Part shown: piece by piece, positions 8,900 to 17,401 of the stretch
How the letters are laid out: every line of letters begins with the position of its first letter
Numbering within the stretch: position 1 is the stretch's first letter
From: CANHEE01 sp043777755
Lineage (GTDB): Bacteria > Bacteroidota > Bacteroidia > Chitinophagales > Saprospiraceae
Direction of reading: 5' to 3'
Length of the DNA: 43,565 nucleotides
Assembly: GCA_043777755.1 (NCBI GenBank)
Contig: JAYWHK010000304.1
Location: forward strand, 1-43,565
Notes under the pieces: generated by a model
Databases searched by the model: none
Seen by the model: only the letters and a program-made list of their open reading frames with translations
Told to the model about the DNA's origin: nothing
Position numbers and translations under genes: made by a program

Positions 8900-8988
8900 A
8901 CCACGGAGAAACGGAGAACACAGAGTGCGACAAAAAAATTAGCGTTTAGCTAATTTTTTTGCCTCCGAGACCTCCGTTTCTCCGTGGT
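8900..8988. repeat. Compound palindromic repeat of the CACGGAGAAACGGAG type
   Basis: An outer imperfect pair (8900-8925 and 8963-8988; arms contain ACCACGGAGAAACGGAG and CTCCGTTTCTCCGTGGT) encloses a perfect 12-bp hairpin (AAAAAAATTAGC at 8932-8943 with its complement at 8949-8960). The inner hairpin is followed by a T run and could terminate transcription in either direction. I recall similar CACGGAG-rich repeats between genes in unrelated bacteria. Confidence 0.75.
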
Positions 8989-9058
8989 AAAAATAAAAAA
9001 TCTTCGATTTTTTTAGACGCTAAACAGTTACGAATAAAGAAAAATTTTATGAAAATAT

Positions 9059-9100
9059 AAAACCGAATTTTGGCTAAAGCTAAAATTCGGTTTTTTTTTT
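9059..9100 (+). terminator. Intrinsic terminator downstream of gap
   Basis: Arms AAAACCGAATTTTGGCT and AGCTAAAATTCGGTTTT form a long stem with a very short loop, followed by a run of T to 9100. The stem also starts with A residues, so it could act in both directions. Confidence 0.85.
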
Positions 9101-9124
9101 ATAAAGAAAAATCAAAATTTTCTT

Positions 9125-9153
9125 TTGTAAAAATTATACTTTATCTATATTTG
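9125..9153 (+). promoter_or_regulatory. Promoter of the BNR-repeat protein gene
   Basis: TTG at 9125-9127 and TATATTTG at 9146-9153 are separated by 18 nt and match the Bacteroidota sigma consensus. The predicted start near 9160 gives a leader of about 120 nt that includes the 60-nt palindrome at 9193-9252. Confidence 0.7.
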
Positions 9154-9192
9154 ACCTTCACAAAAAAGTTATTGTAAATAATTTGTGCAATA

Positions 9193-9252
9193 GTATGGTA
9201 GCACGAACTTTAGTTCGTGAAATTTCACGAACTAAAGTTCGTGCTACCATAC
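9193..9252. repeat. Perfect 60-bp palindrome, nested
   Basis: The arms 9193-9222 and 9223-9252 are perfect reverse complements with no spacer. Each arm itself contains a smaller palindrome (CACGAACTTTAGTTCGTG and its reverse complement). It lies between the promoter and the start codon of the BNR-repeat gene. As RNA it could fold either as one long stem or as two tandem hairpins. Confidence 0.9.
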
Positions 9253-9280
9253 GTCACATAAAAAATAGTTCTTTAAAAAA

Positions 9281-12200
9281 ATGAAACAAATTACCTTATT
9301 TTTAGTCTTTTTTTTATCAATTTCAAGCAATATTGATGCTCAAAAAGCAAAAATTGCTTATCCTGAAAATCTTTACAATTCTATTCAATGGCGTAATCTC
9401 GGCCCTTTTCGTGGCGGACGAAGCTGTGCTGTTGAAGGTGTAAAAGGCAAACCAAATCTTTTTTATTTTGGCGCAACAGGCGGTGGAATTTGGAAAACTA
9501 CTGATGGCGGACGCACTTGGGGCAATATTTCTGATGGCTTTTTTGGTGGTTCAATTGGCGCAATCACCGTTTCTGAAAGCGACAACAATGTTATTTATGT
9601 CGGTGGTGGCGAACAAACCATTCGTGGGAATATTTCCTCAGGTTATGGTGTTTGGAAATCTACGGACGCTGGTAAAACTTGGACTTGCATAGGTTTAAAA
9701 GAAAGTCGAAACATCGCTCGTGTACGTGTACATCCGAAAAATTCAGATTTGGTCTATGTCGCTGCAATGGGAAATCCTTACAAAAACAATGCTGAACGTG
9801 GTGTTTTTCGTTCAAAAGATGGTGGCAAGAATTGGGAAAAAATCCTTTTTGTCAATGATGAAGTTGGTGCGGTAGATTTGACCTTTGACCCTAATAATCA
9901 ACGCATTATGTTTGCTTCTACGTGGCGATTCCGTCGTACACCGTATAGTTTTTCATCTGGTGGAGAAGGCTCTGGATTGTGGAAATCTACGGACGGTGGC
10001 GATACTTGGACAAATATTTCTCGCAATGAAGGTTTACCTCAAAAAGACACTTTGGGTATTATTGGCGTAACGGTTTCACCTGTCAATTCTGAGCGAGTTT
10101 GGGCGCAAATAGAGGCAAAAAATGGCGGAACATATCGCTCTGACGATGGTGGAAAAACTTGGAAAAAACTCAATGAAGACCGCAATCTTCGTCAGCGTGC
10201 TTGGTATTATACAAGAATGTATGCTGATACAAAAGATGAAAATACAGTGTATGAAATGAATGTTGCTTATGGAAAATCTACCGATGGCGGCACAACTTTT
10301 ACTTACAAATATGCGCCACATGGCGACCATCATGATTTTTGGATAGACCCAGAAAATCCCAAACGCATGATTATTGGCGATGATGGTGGTGCGCAAATCA
10401 GCTATGATGGTGGAGATACTTGGAGTACTTACACGAATCAGCCAACAGCTCAGTTTTATCGTGTAACAACGGACAATTCAACGCCTTACCGCATTTATGT
10501 AGCGCAACAAGACAACTCTGCACTAAGAATCAAACACAGAACAGAAGGCTACGAAATATCGGATTTTGAAGAAACCGCTGGTGGAGAATCTGCGCATATT
10601 GCGCCTGACCCATTGAACGAAGACATCGTGTATGGCACAAGTTATGGCGGATACTTAGAACGTTTAGACCATAAAACAGGGCAAACCCGCAACCTAAATA
10701 TTTGGCCCGACAACCCGATGGGCGCAGGAGCAGAAGCAATGAAATACCGTTTTCAGTGGAATTTGCCGATTTTCTTCTCTCCGCACAACCCTAAAAAATT
10801 ATATGCTTGCTCTAATCACTTGCACGCAACGACCAATGAAGGGCAAAGCTGGGACGTTTTGAGTCCTGATTTGACTCGAAACGATGCTTCTAAATTGAAA
10901 ACTTCTGGCGGGCCAATCACACAAGATAATACTTCGGTGGAATACTATTGTACGATTTTTGCGGCAGCGGAATCGCCTCGTGTAAAGGATTTGATATGGA
11001 CGGGTTCTGACGATGGTTTGATTCAATTGACCCGTGATGGTGGTAAAAATTGGACAAATGTTACGCCAAAAGAAATGCCTGAATGGACAATGATTAACTG
11101 TATCGAACCTTCTACTTTTGAAGATGGTACGTGTTATGTGGCAGCAACGAGCTACAAAACAGGTGATTTTAAACCTTACCTTTTCAAAACAAATGATTTC
11201 GGAAAAACGTGGACAAAAATTGTAAATGGTATTGACAATGAGCATTTTACAAGAGTGATTCGTGCTGATAAAAACAAAAAAGGCATCCTTTATGCTGGTA
11301 CAGAAACAGGTATGTACATTAGTTTTGACGACGGTGCAAATTGGCAAGCATTTCAGTTGAATTTACCGATTGTTCCTATCACCGATTTGGCATTAAAAAA
11401 CAACAACTTGATTGCGGCAACGCAAGGTCGTTCTATCTGGATGATTGATGATTTGACACCGCTTTATCAATTGGAAGGAAATCAAAATGCTGACGTAAAA
11501 CTCTATAAACCAGATGATTATATGCGCATGAAAGGTGGCCAAGTGAAAGACAGCAAAACCGCTGGCACAAATCATCCGAATGGCGTAATGGTTCATTATT
11601 TTTTACAAAATGTGGAAGAAAAAGATACTGTAACGTTGGCTTTTTTTGATAAAAACAATAAAAAAATACGAGAATTTTCAAACGTTGCAAAAGAAGAAAA
11701 AGACAAGTTGAAGGCTAAAAAAGGAGCAAATCAATTTGTTTGGAATACCCGAGGCGAAGATGGTAAAAAGTTCGATGGAATGTTGCTTTGGGACGGTCAC
11801 GTAGCGGGTTCAAAAATGCCTTTGGGTGCTTATTCTGTGCGTTTGACAAAGAATAAAATCAGCCAAAACGCTGCATTTAATATTGTAAAAGATGCTCGTG
11901 TTGCAGCAAGTGAAGCAGATTTGCAAGCAAAGTTTGATTTGGAACAAAGTACTTTGGCAAAAGCATCTGAAACGCATGAAGCCATTGCAAATATTCGTGA
12001 CATTCGCAAACAGTGCAATGGTTTTAAAGAAAAAATTGGCGACAACAAAACGCATCAATCTATTTTAGACGATATGAAAAGCATTGACGAAAAACTGACA
12101 AAAGTAGAAGAAACATTGTACCAAACAAAGCTACAAAGCCAGCAAGATATGTTGAACTTTCCGATTCGTCTGAATAATAAGTTATTGTCTGTCAGAAGTG

Positions 12201-12376
12201 CCGTAGAAAGTGCCGAGTTCCGTCCAACTGACCAACAAATCGCTGTTGCTGCCGAAATTACTTCAAAAATTGATGCACAATTGGCTGTTTATCAAAATAT
12301 TATCAAAAATGAATTGCCCGCTTTGAATAAAAAAATCAGAGAAGCAGGAATTGATTTGATTATGTTGAAGAAGTAA
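9281..12376 (+). CDS. Large secreted VPS10/BNR-repeat beta-propeller protein
   Basis: A 1031-residue exported protein with a signal peptide ending near NIDAQ (about 21). About ten sialidase-type Asp-box motifs are spread over residues 70-700, for example STDAGKTW, SKDGGKNW, STDGGDTW, SDDGGKTW, SYDGGDTW and TRDGGKNW, the mark of the BNR/sortilin-like multi-bladed propeller. The C-terminal 300 residues hold a region with WNTRGEDGKKFDGM and then Lys/Glu-rich helices. Proteins of this family are often labelled glycosyl hydrolase, but no sialidase catalytic residues can be confirmed, so a binding or scaffold role is as likely. No T9SS tail is seen. An Rpn-type nuclease gene follows after 20 nt. 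Confidence 0.85.
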   Translation: MKQITLFLVFFLSISSNIDAQKAKIAYPENLYNSIQWRNLGPFRGGRSCAVEGVKGKPNLFYFGATGGGIWKTTDGGRTWGNISDGFFGGSIGAITVSESDNNVIYVGGGEQTIRGNISSGYGVWKSTDAGKTWTCIGLKESRNIARVRVHPKNSDLVYVAAMGNPYKNNAERGVFRSKDGGKNWEKILFVNDEVGAVDLTFDPNNQRIMFASTWRFRRTPYSFSSGGEGSGLWKSTDGGDTWTNISRNEGLPQKDTLGIIGVTVSPVNSERVWAQIEAKNGGTYRSDDGGKTWKKLNEDRNLRQRAWYYTRMYADTKDENTVYEMNVAYGKSTDGGTTFTYKYAPHGDHHDFWIDPENPKRMIIGDDGGAQISYDGGDTWSTYTNQPTAQFYRVTTDNSTPYRIYVAQQDNSALRIKHRTEGYEISDFEETAGGESAHIAPDPLNEDIVYGTSYGGYLERLDHKTGQTRNLNIWPDNPMGAGAEAMKYRFQWNLPIFFSPHNPKKLYACSNHLHATTNEGQSWDVLSPDLTRNDASKLKTSGGPITQDNTSVEYYCTIFAAAESPRVKDLIWTGSDDGLIQLTRDGGKNWTNVTPKEMPEWTMINCIEPSTFEDGTCYVAATSYKTGDFKPYLFKTNDFGKTWTKIVNGIDNEHFTRVIRADKNKKGILYAGTETGMYISFDDGANWQAFQLNLPIVPITDLALKNNNLIAATQGRSIWMIDDLTPLYQLEGNQNADVKLYKPDDYMRMKGGQVKDSKTAGTNHPNGVMVHYFLQNVEEKDTVTLAFFDKNNKKIREFSNVAKEEKDKLKAKKGANQFVWNTRGEDGKKFDGMLLWDGHVAGSKMPLGAYSVRLTKNKISQNAAFNIVKDARVAASEADLQAKFDLEQSTLAKASETHEAIANIRDIRKQCNGFKEKIGDNKTHQSILDDMKSIDEKLTKVEETLYQTKLQSQQDMLNFPIRLNNKLLSVRSAVESAEFRPTDQQIAVAAEITSKIDAQLAVYQNIIKNELPALNKKIREAGIDLIMLKK

Positions 12377-12396
12377 CACAAAGAAAACCAAGCATC

Positions 12397-13350
12397 ATGC
12401 AAACTTACGACAAACTATGGAAGGGCATTATAGAAGACTTATTTGAGCATTTTCTTGAGATGTTTTTTCCTGATTTATTCAAAAAAATAGATTTTTCAAA
12501 AGGATTTGAATTCTTAGATCAGGAGTTGTCACAACTTTTTCCTGATGCAGAAGAAGGCAATAGAACTGTTGATAAATTGGCTAAAGTCTATTTGAAAACT
12601 GGAAAAGAAGAATGGATTTTATCCCATATTGAAGTACAAGGTTATAAGGAATTGATTTTTCCAAAGCGAATGTTCACTATTTTTTATAGGATTCTTGACC
12701 GTTTTGATAAAGAGGTAACTGCATTGGCTATTTTTACGGATAAACAAAAAGATTTTAAACCAGATAGGTATAAACATAGTTTTTATAAAACAAAAATTTT
12801 GTATCAATACAGAACCTATAAAGTAATTGAACAAGATAGAGAAGTATTACTTCAATCTAATAATCCTTTTGCGCTCGTAATTTTAGCTACTAAAATCGCT
12901 ATCGAGAAAAAGAAAACTGATGATGAAGAATTAATGTCTATCAAATGGGAGTTAGCAAGGTTGCTTTTTGAAAGAAATTACGATAAAAAAGTAATTTCTT
13001 CGGTTTTTCGCTTTATAAATTTTTATATTCGCTTTGAAAAAAGAGAAAATTATTCTATTTTTGCAAAACAAATAAAGTCTAAATTTCAAAATCAAAGAAA
13101 TAATATGGGAATAGTAGAAATTTTATATGAAGATGCACGTGTTGAGGGTCGTCAAGAAGGACTTACAGAGGGTCGTCAAGAAGGTCGTCAAGAAGGTCAT
13201 TCCGAAGGCTTGTACCTAAAAACACAGCAAGTCGTTCTTTCCATTTTAACAAAATTTCCTGATTGGACAAATGAGGTTATTGCTGATTTGGCACAAACAG
13301 ATATTGATTTTGTTGAAAAAATGAGAAATGAACTGAATACCGCAGCATAA
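12397..13350 (+). CDS. Rpn-family PD-(D/E)XK nuclease / transposase-like protein
   Basis: A 317-residue cytoplasmic protein matching the Rpn (recombination-promoting nuclease, PDDEXK_2) family. The N-terminal region starts YDKLWKGIIEDLFEHFLEMF. The nuclease core follows, with Asp59 in TVDKLAKVY and the IEVQ strand carrying Glu79 and Gln81. A helical region with an RFINFYIRFE segment lies near residue 210. The tail (about 248-272) has repeats of EGRQEG from 12-nt direct repeats GGTCGTCAAGAA at 13147, 13171 and 13183, a variable-length feature common in this family. Rpn proteins cut DNA and raise recombination in E. coli; the role here is inferred. It lies 20 nt behind the BNR gene and ends in a bidirectional terminator. 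Confidence 0.85.
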   Translation: MQTYDKLWKGIIEDLFEHFLEMFFPDLFKKIDFSKGFEFLDQELSQLFPDAEEGNRTVDKLAKVYLKTGKEEWILSHIEVQGYKELIFPKRMFTIFYRILDRFDKEVTALAIFTDKQKDFKPDRYKHSFYKTKILYQYRTYKVIEQDREVLLQSNNPFALVILATKIAIEKKKTDDEELMSIKWELARLLFERNYDKKVISSVFRFINFYIRFEKRENYSIFAKQIKSKFQNQRNNMGIVEILYEDARVEGRQEGLTEGRQEGRQEGHSEGLYLKTQQVVLSILTKFPDWTNEVIADLAQTDIDFVEKMRNELNTAA

Positions 13351-13391
13351 AAAATAGGAGTTTGAATTAATTTTCAAGCTCCTATTTTTTT
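13349..13391. terminator. Bidirectional terminator between convergent genes
   Basis: AAAAAATAGGAG (13349-13360) pairs with CTCCTATTTTTT (13379-13390), with additional pairing TTGA/TCAA inside. A runs and T runs flank the stem, so it can end both the Rpn gene and the convergent T9SS cargo gene; it overlaps both stop codons. Confidence 0.85.
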
Positions 13392-15562
13392 ATCTAATAA
13401 GCATCACATCGCCTTTTTTTTGACGTATAATATCTCTTTTAATATCTTGATAATCAATGATATATGTAAATACAGAAGCTGGTAAAGGTTCATTGCGAAA
13501 TGTGCCATTCCATGTTGCATCATTTTGTTCCGAATAAAAAATTTGATTGCCCCAGCGGTCAAAAATAAGCATTTTTTTCAAAATAAAACCTTGACCATAT
13601 CCTTCAAAAACATCATTGAAACCGTCATCGTTGGGTGAAAAAATGTTAGGAATAAAAAGAATTTCTGGAAAAGGACAGGTTTTTCGAGGAATTTGTAATG
13701 CTCCTTTTAGTTCACAACCTTCGTAGGTCGCTTCATAAAAATGAACGATGTCATCTCGAATCAGAATGGAATCACTGCCACTTTTTTTATCCCAAAGCAC
13801 ATTTTTGAAGCCTTCAATTTTTGCCAAATATGGTTCTTCTTTACAAAAAGTACTGTCTATTACGAAATTAATATTGGGTGTTTCAACAAAAGTAATTTTG
13901 ATATTTTTTTCGGTTTGACAAGATTTATTTTTTAAAATGAGATTGTAAATACCTGATTTAGAGATGTTTATCGGTAGTGGAGAAAGTTGTTTGTCAAGTA
14001 GGAAAGTATCTGCGTCTGTTTTGTTTAAATTCAAAGTTATGGATTTTTTGTTGCAAGCTATGGTGTCGGTAGGTGTTTTGGGAGTGTTTAAAACATTGAT
14101 TAATCGGCTTGTGGTATCGGTACAGCCATCTTCTGTAATCGAATGAAATACTTTTCGTAATCCACTCTGAGTAAAATAAAGATTGGGAACACTGTCTTTA
14201 TTATAAGTTTCAGACTTCCAAATATGACTACCCAATAGTGTTTTGATATTAGAAGGTACAAATTTTGTATTTTCGCAAATATTGCTGGGTAGGTCAAAAT
14301 CTGCATCAGGTTTTGGACAGTAATTCTTGATTTCTAAGTTGGTATTTTCGACATCTAAAATAGCGTCAAAAAGAGTAATTTTACTGTTTCCGAGGCTGAA
14401 AGCAGTAAAATTTTGGCTGAGAGGCGGAATTGTATCTCGAAAAGGTGAATAATTAATAGATTTTGATGTGCAATTTTCCAATGTTCCTTGTGCCTTGGTT
14501 TTGGCAATAATAAAATTTTTGTAATCTTGAATGTCTCTTGAGAAATAACATTCTCCTGATTCTGTCAAAGATGGAAAAATTGCTGTTCGCTCCGTGCAAT
14601 TTGTAAATTCACTTGTCCAAATAGGATCTAAATTTTCGTTGTATTTACTCAATCGGTTGTTGTTATAAAAACCAATGGCAAGCGCACTTGAGTTGCAAGA
14701 TAAGTAAGGAAATTCGTTGTGACTTATCACTCTTGACTTGATAATTTTTCCGTCATTGATGTCCATTTTTCCAAGTACAATAGAGCTAAAAGCATCTTTT
14801 TTAATTATAAAACCAATAAAAAAAATGAAATTGTCTGTTTTTTCAAAAGCTGAAAACCCAAAATTATTTTGAAATTTTCGACTCCATTTCACTTGTATAT
14901 TTTTATCAAAAGCAAAAACGTATCGTCCTTCTTCGAGTTGTCCTGGACTGTGATCGACCAAAGTACAAATCATGGATTCTGTTTTTTTATCAAATAGCAA
15001 ATGACGTGCCTCTACATTTTTATTTCCAAATAGAATACGTTTTCCCTTTAAATAATTGCCATTTTTATCAATTTTCATCAAATTAGTATAAGTTGAAACA
15101 CTACTTCCAAAGCTGATTCTGTCTGCCATAAACCAAAAATTTCCTTCATTATCTTCAACAGGACTGTGAAAATAAAGGCTGTCTTTACTGCTTTTTTTAC
15201 ACCAAAGTAGATTTCCATTTTCGTCAAAACGAATCATTTGGGCAGCTTGATACAATCCATTTGTATAGATATTTGTAGGAATAAGTACGCCATTGTTAAG
15301 TGGTAGCTGGCTATCTGTAAAAAAAATACTTTTATCCTTTATTTTCTTCGCCCATAGCAAATTTCCTTTTTTATCTATCTTAGACAATTGGGTTGATGTG
15401 GCATCGTAAGTGATGCTATAAATGCTTTCCCCATCAGGACTTGCTTTGAGTTGTGCGAAAAAATTACCTTCCTGATTATTGATGATCTTTTGAAAAGTAT
15501 TTTGAGTCCAAAGGGCTGTAAGCGGCAGCCAAAAAAGGAAAAAAAACAATTTATTTTTTCAT
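13390..15562 (-). CDS. T9SS type B cargo protein with apparent start-codon frameshift
   Basis: About 720 residues. The body (to about 400) has KIDKKGNLLWAKKI-type repeats resembling a beta-propeller, then Ig/PKD-like segments. The C-terminus is a gliding-motility-associated type B sorting domain: IPNIFSPNDDGFNDVF, then FDRWGNQIF, a TWNG segment and a final KGDVMLIR. This predicts export through T9SS to the surface or medium. The open frame begins only at a TTG (15547-15549). Twelve nt upstream an ATG (15560-15562) reads ATG AAA AAA TAA. Removing one A from that A6 run gives MKNKLFFFLFWLPLTALWTQ, an ideal signal peptide, so the true start is probably 15562 with a one-base insertion. Confidence 0.8.
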
Positions 15563-15724
15563 GATAACTTGGGTTTTATAAAATAAATATTGGGTTTTAT
15601 TTACGAACAAAGTTACATTTTTTTAGGTATAAAAAAATATTTTTACCTAAAAAAGCGTTTTAAAACATGGCATCATCGTGGAATAGATTTTGCAACAGGT
15701 AATCGCAACATAATTTTTATCAAA

Positions 15725-16783
15725 ATGAAACACAAATTAACTTTTATACTCTTTTTCTTTGCCGTTTTGGTCTTTGCCCAGAATGAGCGAAAGGATTTTT
15801 TAGCTGCCAAAAATTTGTATCAAGAAGGCTTGATGGAAGATTGCGCTGATATTTTGTACCGTTACCACGATGCAAAAGTGACTGACCCAGAAGCTGCATT
15901 TTTGATTAGCCGCTGCTATCAGCATGGTTATGGCAAATTCAAAAGCGACTTGGGGCGTTCCAAGAAAATTTATGAAAAATCAAAGTCAGCGATTTGGATA
16001 AATGCGCAACAAGAAGACACGCTCGCTATGCACTTCCGAGGTTTGATGTATTCTGACGCTTTTTTTGAGATAAAAAATATCGACAGTAGCTATCACTGGT
16101 TTTTGAAAGCTGCTGAAAAAGGAAATACAATCTCGATGTACAGCATTGGAACAGATTTGATTGCTAAAAAAGACAGTTTGGAAGGTTTTAAATGGTTGCA
16201 AAAAGCAGCTTTTTTGGGCAATCCCAAGAGTGCAAGTTATTTGGGTGATTTGTATTTTTATGCCAAAAATAGTAGTGCTGCCTTTGAAAAATACATGGAA
16301 GCTGCCGAAAAAGGCGATAGAAATGCAATGGACAACTTGGCTAAAATGATGAAAAGCGGTACGTTGAGCGAAGAAGAATTTAGTGATGCTGATGGGATTT
16401 TTCGTGATTTGGTAGAAAGAGGAAACCTTTCTGCTGCAAAATATTACATTACGGTACATCAGCCTGATATTGAAACAGATGCTTATTCGCATCGCTCTTT
16501 GATTCCGTCGTATCGTTTGGCGGCTGAAAATGGCGATGTCGAAGCGATGTACAAATTGGCACGCAGTTACAATCATTTCAAAGAATATTCAAAGGCTTTT
16601 CGATGGTTTGATATTGCAGCATCTTTCCATCATCCTGATTCAAAATATTTTTTATACGTCTATTATAATAAAGGCATTTCAACGCCTGTTAATCTTCGTT
16701 TTGCTATTTTTTACTTGAATGAAGCCTACGAAAGTGGTTCTAAATTGGCAAAAGAAGTACTCGAAGGCAAGACAAGTAATTGA
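15725..16783 (+). CDS. Secreted Sel1-repeat protein
   Basis: The start is placed at the internal ATG at 15725, because it opens a good signal peptide (MKHKLTFILFFFAVLVFAQ), whereas the frame upstream (from 15590) encodes a hydrophilic stretch with no homology. The mature protein of about 333 residues is made of Sel1-like TPR repeats, seen in patterns such as GFKWLQKAAFLGNPKSASYL, AFEKYMEAAEKGDRNAM and AFRWFDIAASFHHPDSKY. These solenoids bind other proteins; a periplasmic scaffold role is inferred. No enzymatic motif is seen. A 60-nt palindrome follows the stop codon. Confidence 0.85.
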   Translation: MKHKLTFILFFFAVLVFAQNERKDFLAAKNLYQEGLMEDCADILYRYHDAKVTDPEAAFLISRCYQHGYGKFKSDLGRSKKIYEKSKSAIWINAQQEDTLAMHFRGLMYSDAFFEIKNIDSSYHWFLKAAEKGNTISMYSIGTDLIAKKDSLEGFKWLQKAAFLGNPKSASYLGDLYFYAKNSSAAFEKYMEAAEKGDRNAMDNLAKMMKSGTLSEEEFSDADGIFRDLVERGNLSAAKYYITVHQPDIETDAYSHRSLIPSYRLAAENGDVEAMYKLARSYNHFKEYSKAFRWFDIAASFHHPDSKYFLYVYYNKGISTPVNLRFAIFYLNEAYESGSKLAKEVLEGKTSN

Positions 16784-16802
16784 GTAATATAGTGCAGCCA
16801 AT

Positions 16803-16862
16803 CTGGAGTTTGGACTTTAGTCCGAACAGCCTAATCTGTTCGGACTAAAGTCCAAACTCCAG
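16803..16862. repeat. Long palindrome with 27-bp perfect arms
   Basis: Arms 16803-16829 and 16836-16862 are perfect reverse complements separated by CCTAAT. Each arm contains the smaller palindrome GGACTTTAGTCC or GGACTAAAGTCC, the same nested design and ACTTTAGT core as the element at 9193-9252. It follows the Sel1 gene and could also act as its terminator, though there is no T tract. Confidence 0.9.
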
Positions 16863-16899
16863 TATTTTTAGTTAAAGTTTGTAGCGACACAACATTATT

Positions 16900-16933
16900 A
16901 ACTAAAAAATAGTTTTATAACTAAAATTTAGTT
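16900..16933. promoter_or_regulatory. Twin operator-like palindromes upstream of blaI-type gene
   Basis: Two 15-bp palindromes, AACTAAAAAATAGTT (16900-16914) and AACTAAAATTTAGTT (16919-16933), share the form AACTA-N5-TAGTT, with centres 19 bp apart. They lie just upstream of a TATATTTG -7 box. BlaI/MecI proteins bind such short dyads, usually near their own promoter, so self-repression of the blaI-blaR-like operon is inferred. Confidence 0.6.
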
Positions 16934-16935
16934 GA

Positions 16936-16943
16936 TATATTTG
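16936..16943 (+). promoter_or_regulatory. Promoter -7 box of the blaI-type gene
   Basis: TATATTTG matches TAnnTTTG. No exact TTG lies 18-20 nt upstream; that position is covered by the operator-like palindromes. The leader to the ATG at 17040 contains four GACTAAAA motifs (from 16986, 17004, 17014 and 17025). Confidence 0.5.
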
Positions 16944-17039
16944 CAACATTGAAAAAACAAAAAATCAATAGACTTACCGATTTACGACTAAAAAAAGACT
17001 TACGACTAAAAAAGACTAAAAAAAGACTAAAATAAACTT

Positions 17040-17396
17040 ATGTCAAAAAAATTAACACACAAAGAAGAAGAAATCATGCAAATTCTTTGGCAATTAGAAA
17101 ATGCTTTTGTCAATGATATTTTGGAAAAAATGGAAGAACCTCGTCCGCCTTACAATACTATATCTTCGACAGTGAGGAAATTAGTGGCTGATGGTTTGAT
17201 TGGTTACGATGCTTTTGGGAAAACGCACCGCTATTTTCCGATTTTGACCAAAGAAGCATACCGAAAAACGGCTTTTGGTAGTTTCATGGAAAATTATTTC
17301 GCAGGTTCGCCCGAAGAAGTATTGTCTTTTTTTGTAAAAGAGGAAAAAGTCAATCCAGAAGAATTGAATCAATTGTTGGCTAAATTGAAAAAATAA
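17040..17396 (+). CDS. BlaI/MecI/CopY-family transcriptional repressor
   Basis: A 118-residue winged-helix repressor. The N-terminal half has the family pattern LTHKEEEIMQILW, then VNDILEKM, and the recognition helix region YNTISSTVRKLVADGLI, followed by the wing GKTHRYFPILTKEAY. The C-terminal half (about 75-118) is the helical dimerisation part, where a BlaR1-type protease normally cuts to release the promoter. It starts the operon with the BlaR-like gene 5 nt downstream. Twin operator-like palindromes upstream suggest it controls its own transcription. The wider regulon is unknown; no beta-lactamase gene is present. Confidence 0.93.
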   Translation: MSKKLTHKEEEIMQILWQLENAFVNDILEKMEEPRPPYNTISSTVRKLVADGLIGYDAFGKTHRYFPILTKEAYRKTAFGSFMENYFAGSPEEVLSFFVKEEKVNPEELNQLLAKLKK

Positions 17397-17401
17397 CAAT
17401 T

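Larger units (their letters stand above)
8865..9280. other. Intergenic region after gap with palindromes, terminator and promoter
   Basis: This 416-nt gap holds no gene. In order it contains a compound palindrome (8900-8988), the gap terminator (9059-9100), a promoter (9125-9153) and a perfect 60-bp palindrome (9193-9252). Confidence 0.8.

Noticed and set aside
9281..12376. Naming the BNR-repeat protein a sialidase
   Set aside because: Asp-box repeats alone mark a propeller fold; the sialidase arginine triad and Tyr/Glu pair could not be identified.
15590..15724. Upstream extension of the Sel1 protein (45 residues)
   Set aside because: It would bury the signal peptide that begins at 15725 behind a hydrophilic stretch.
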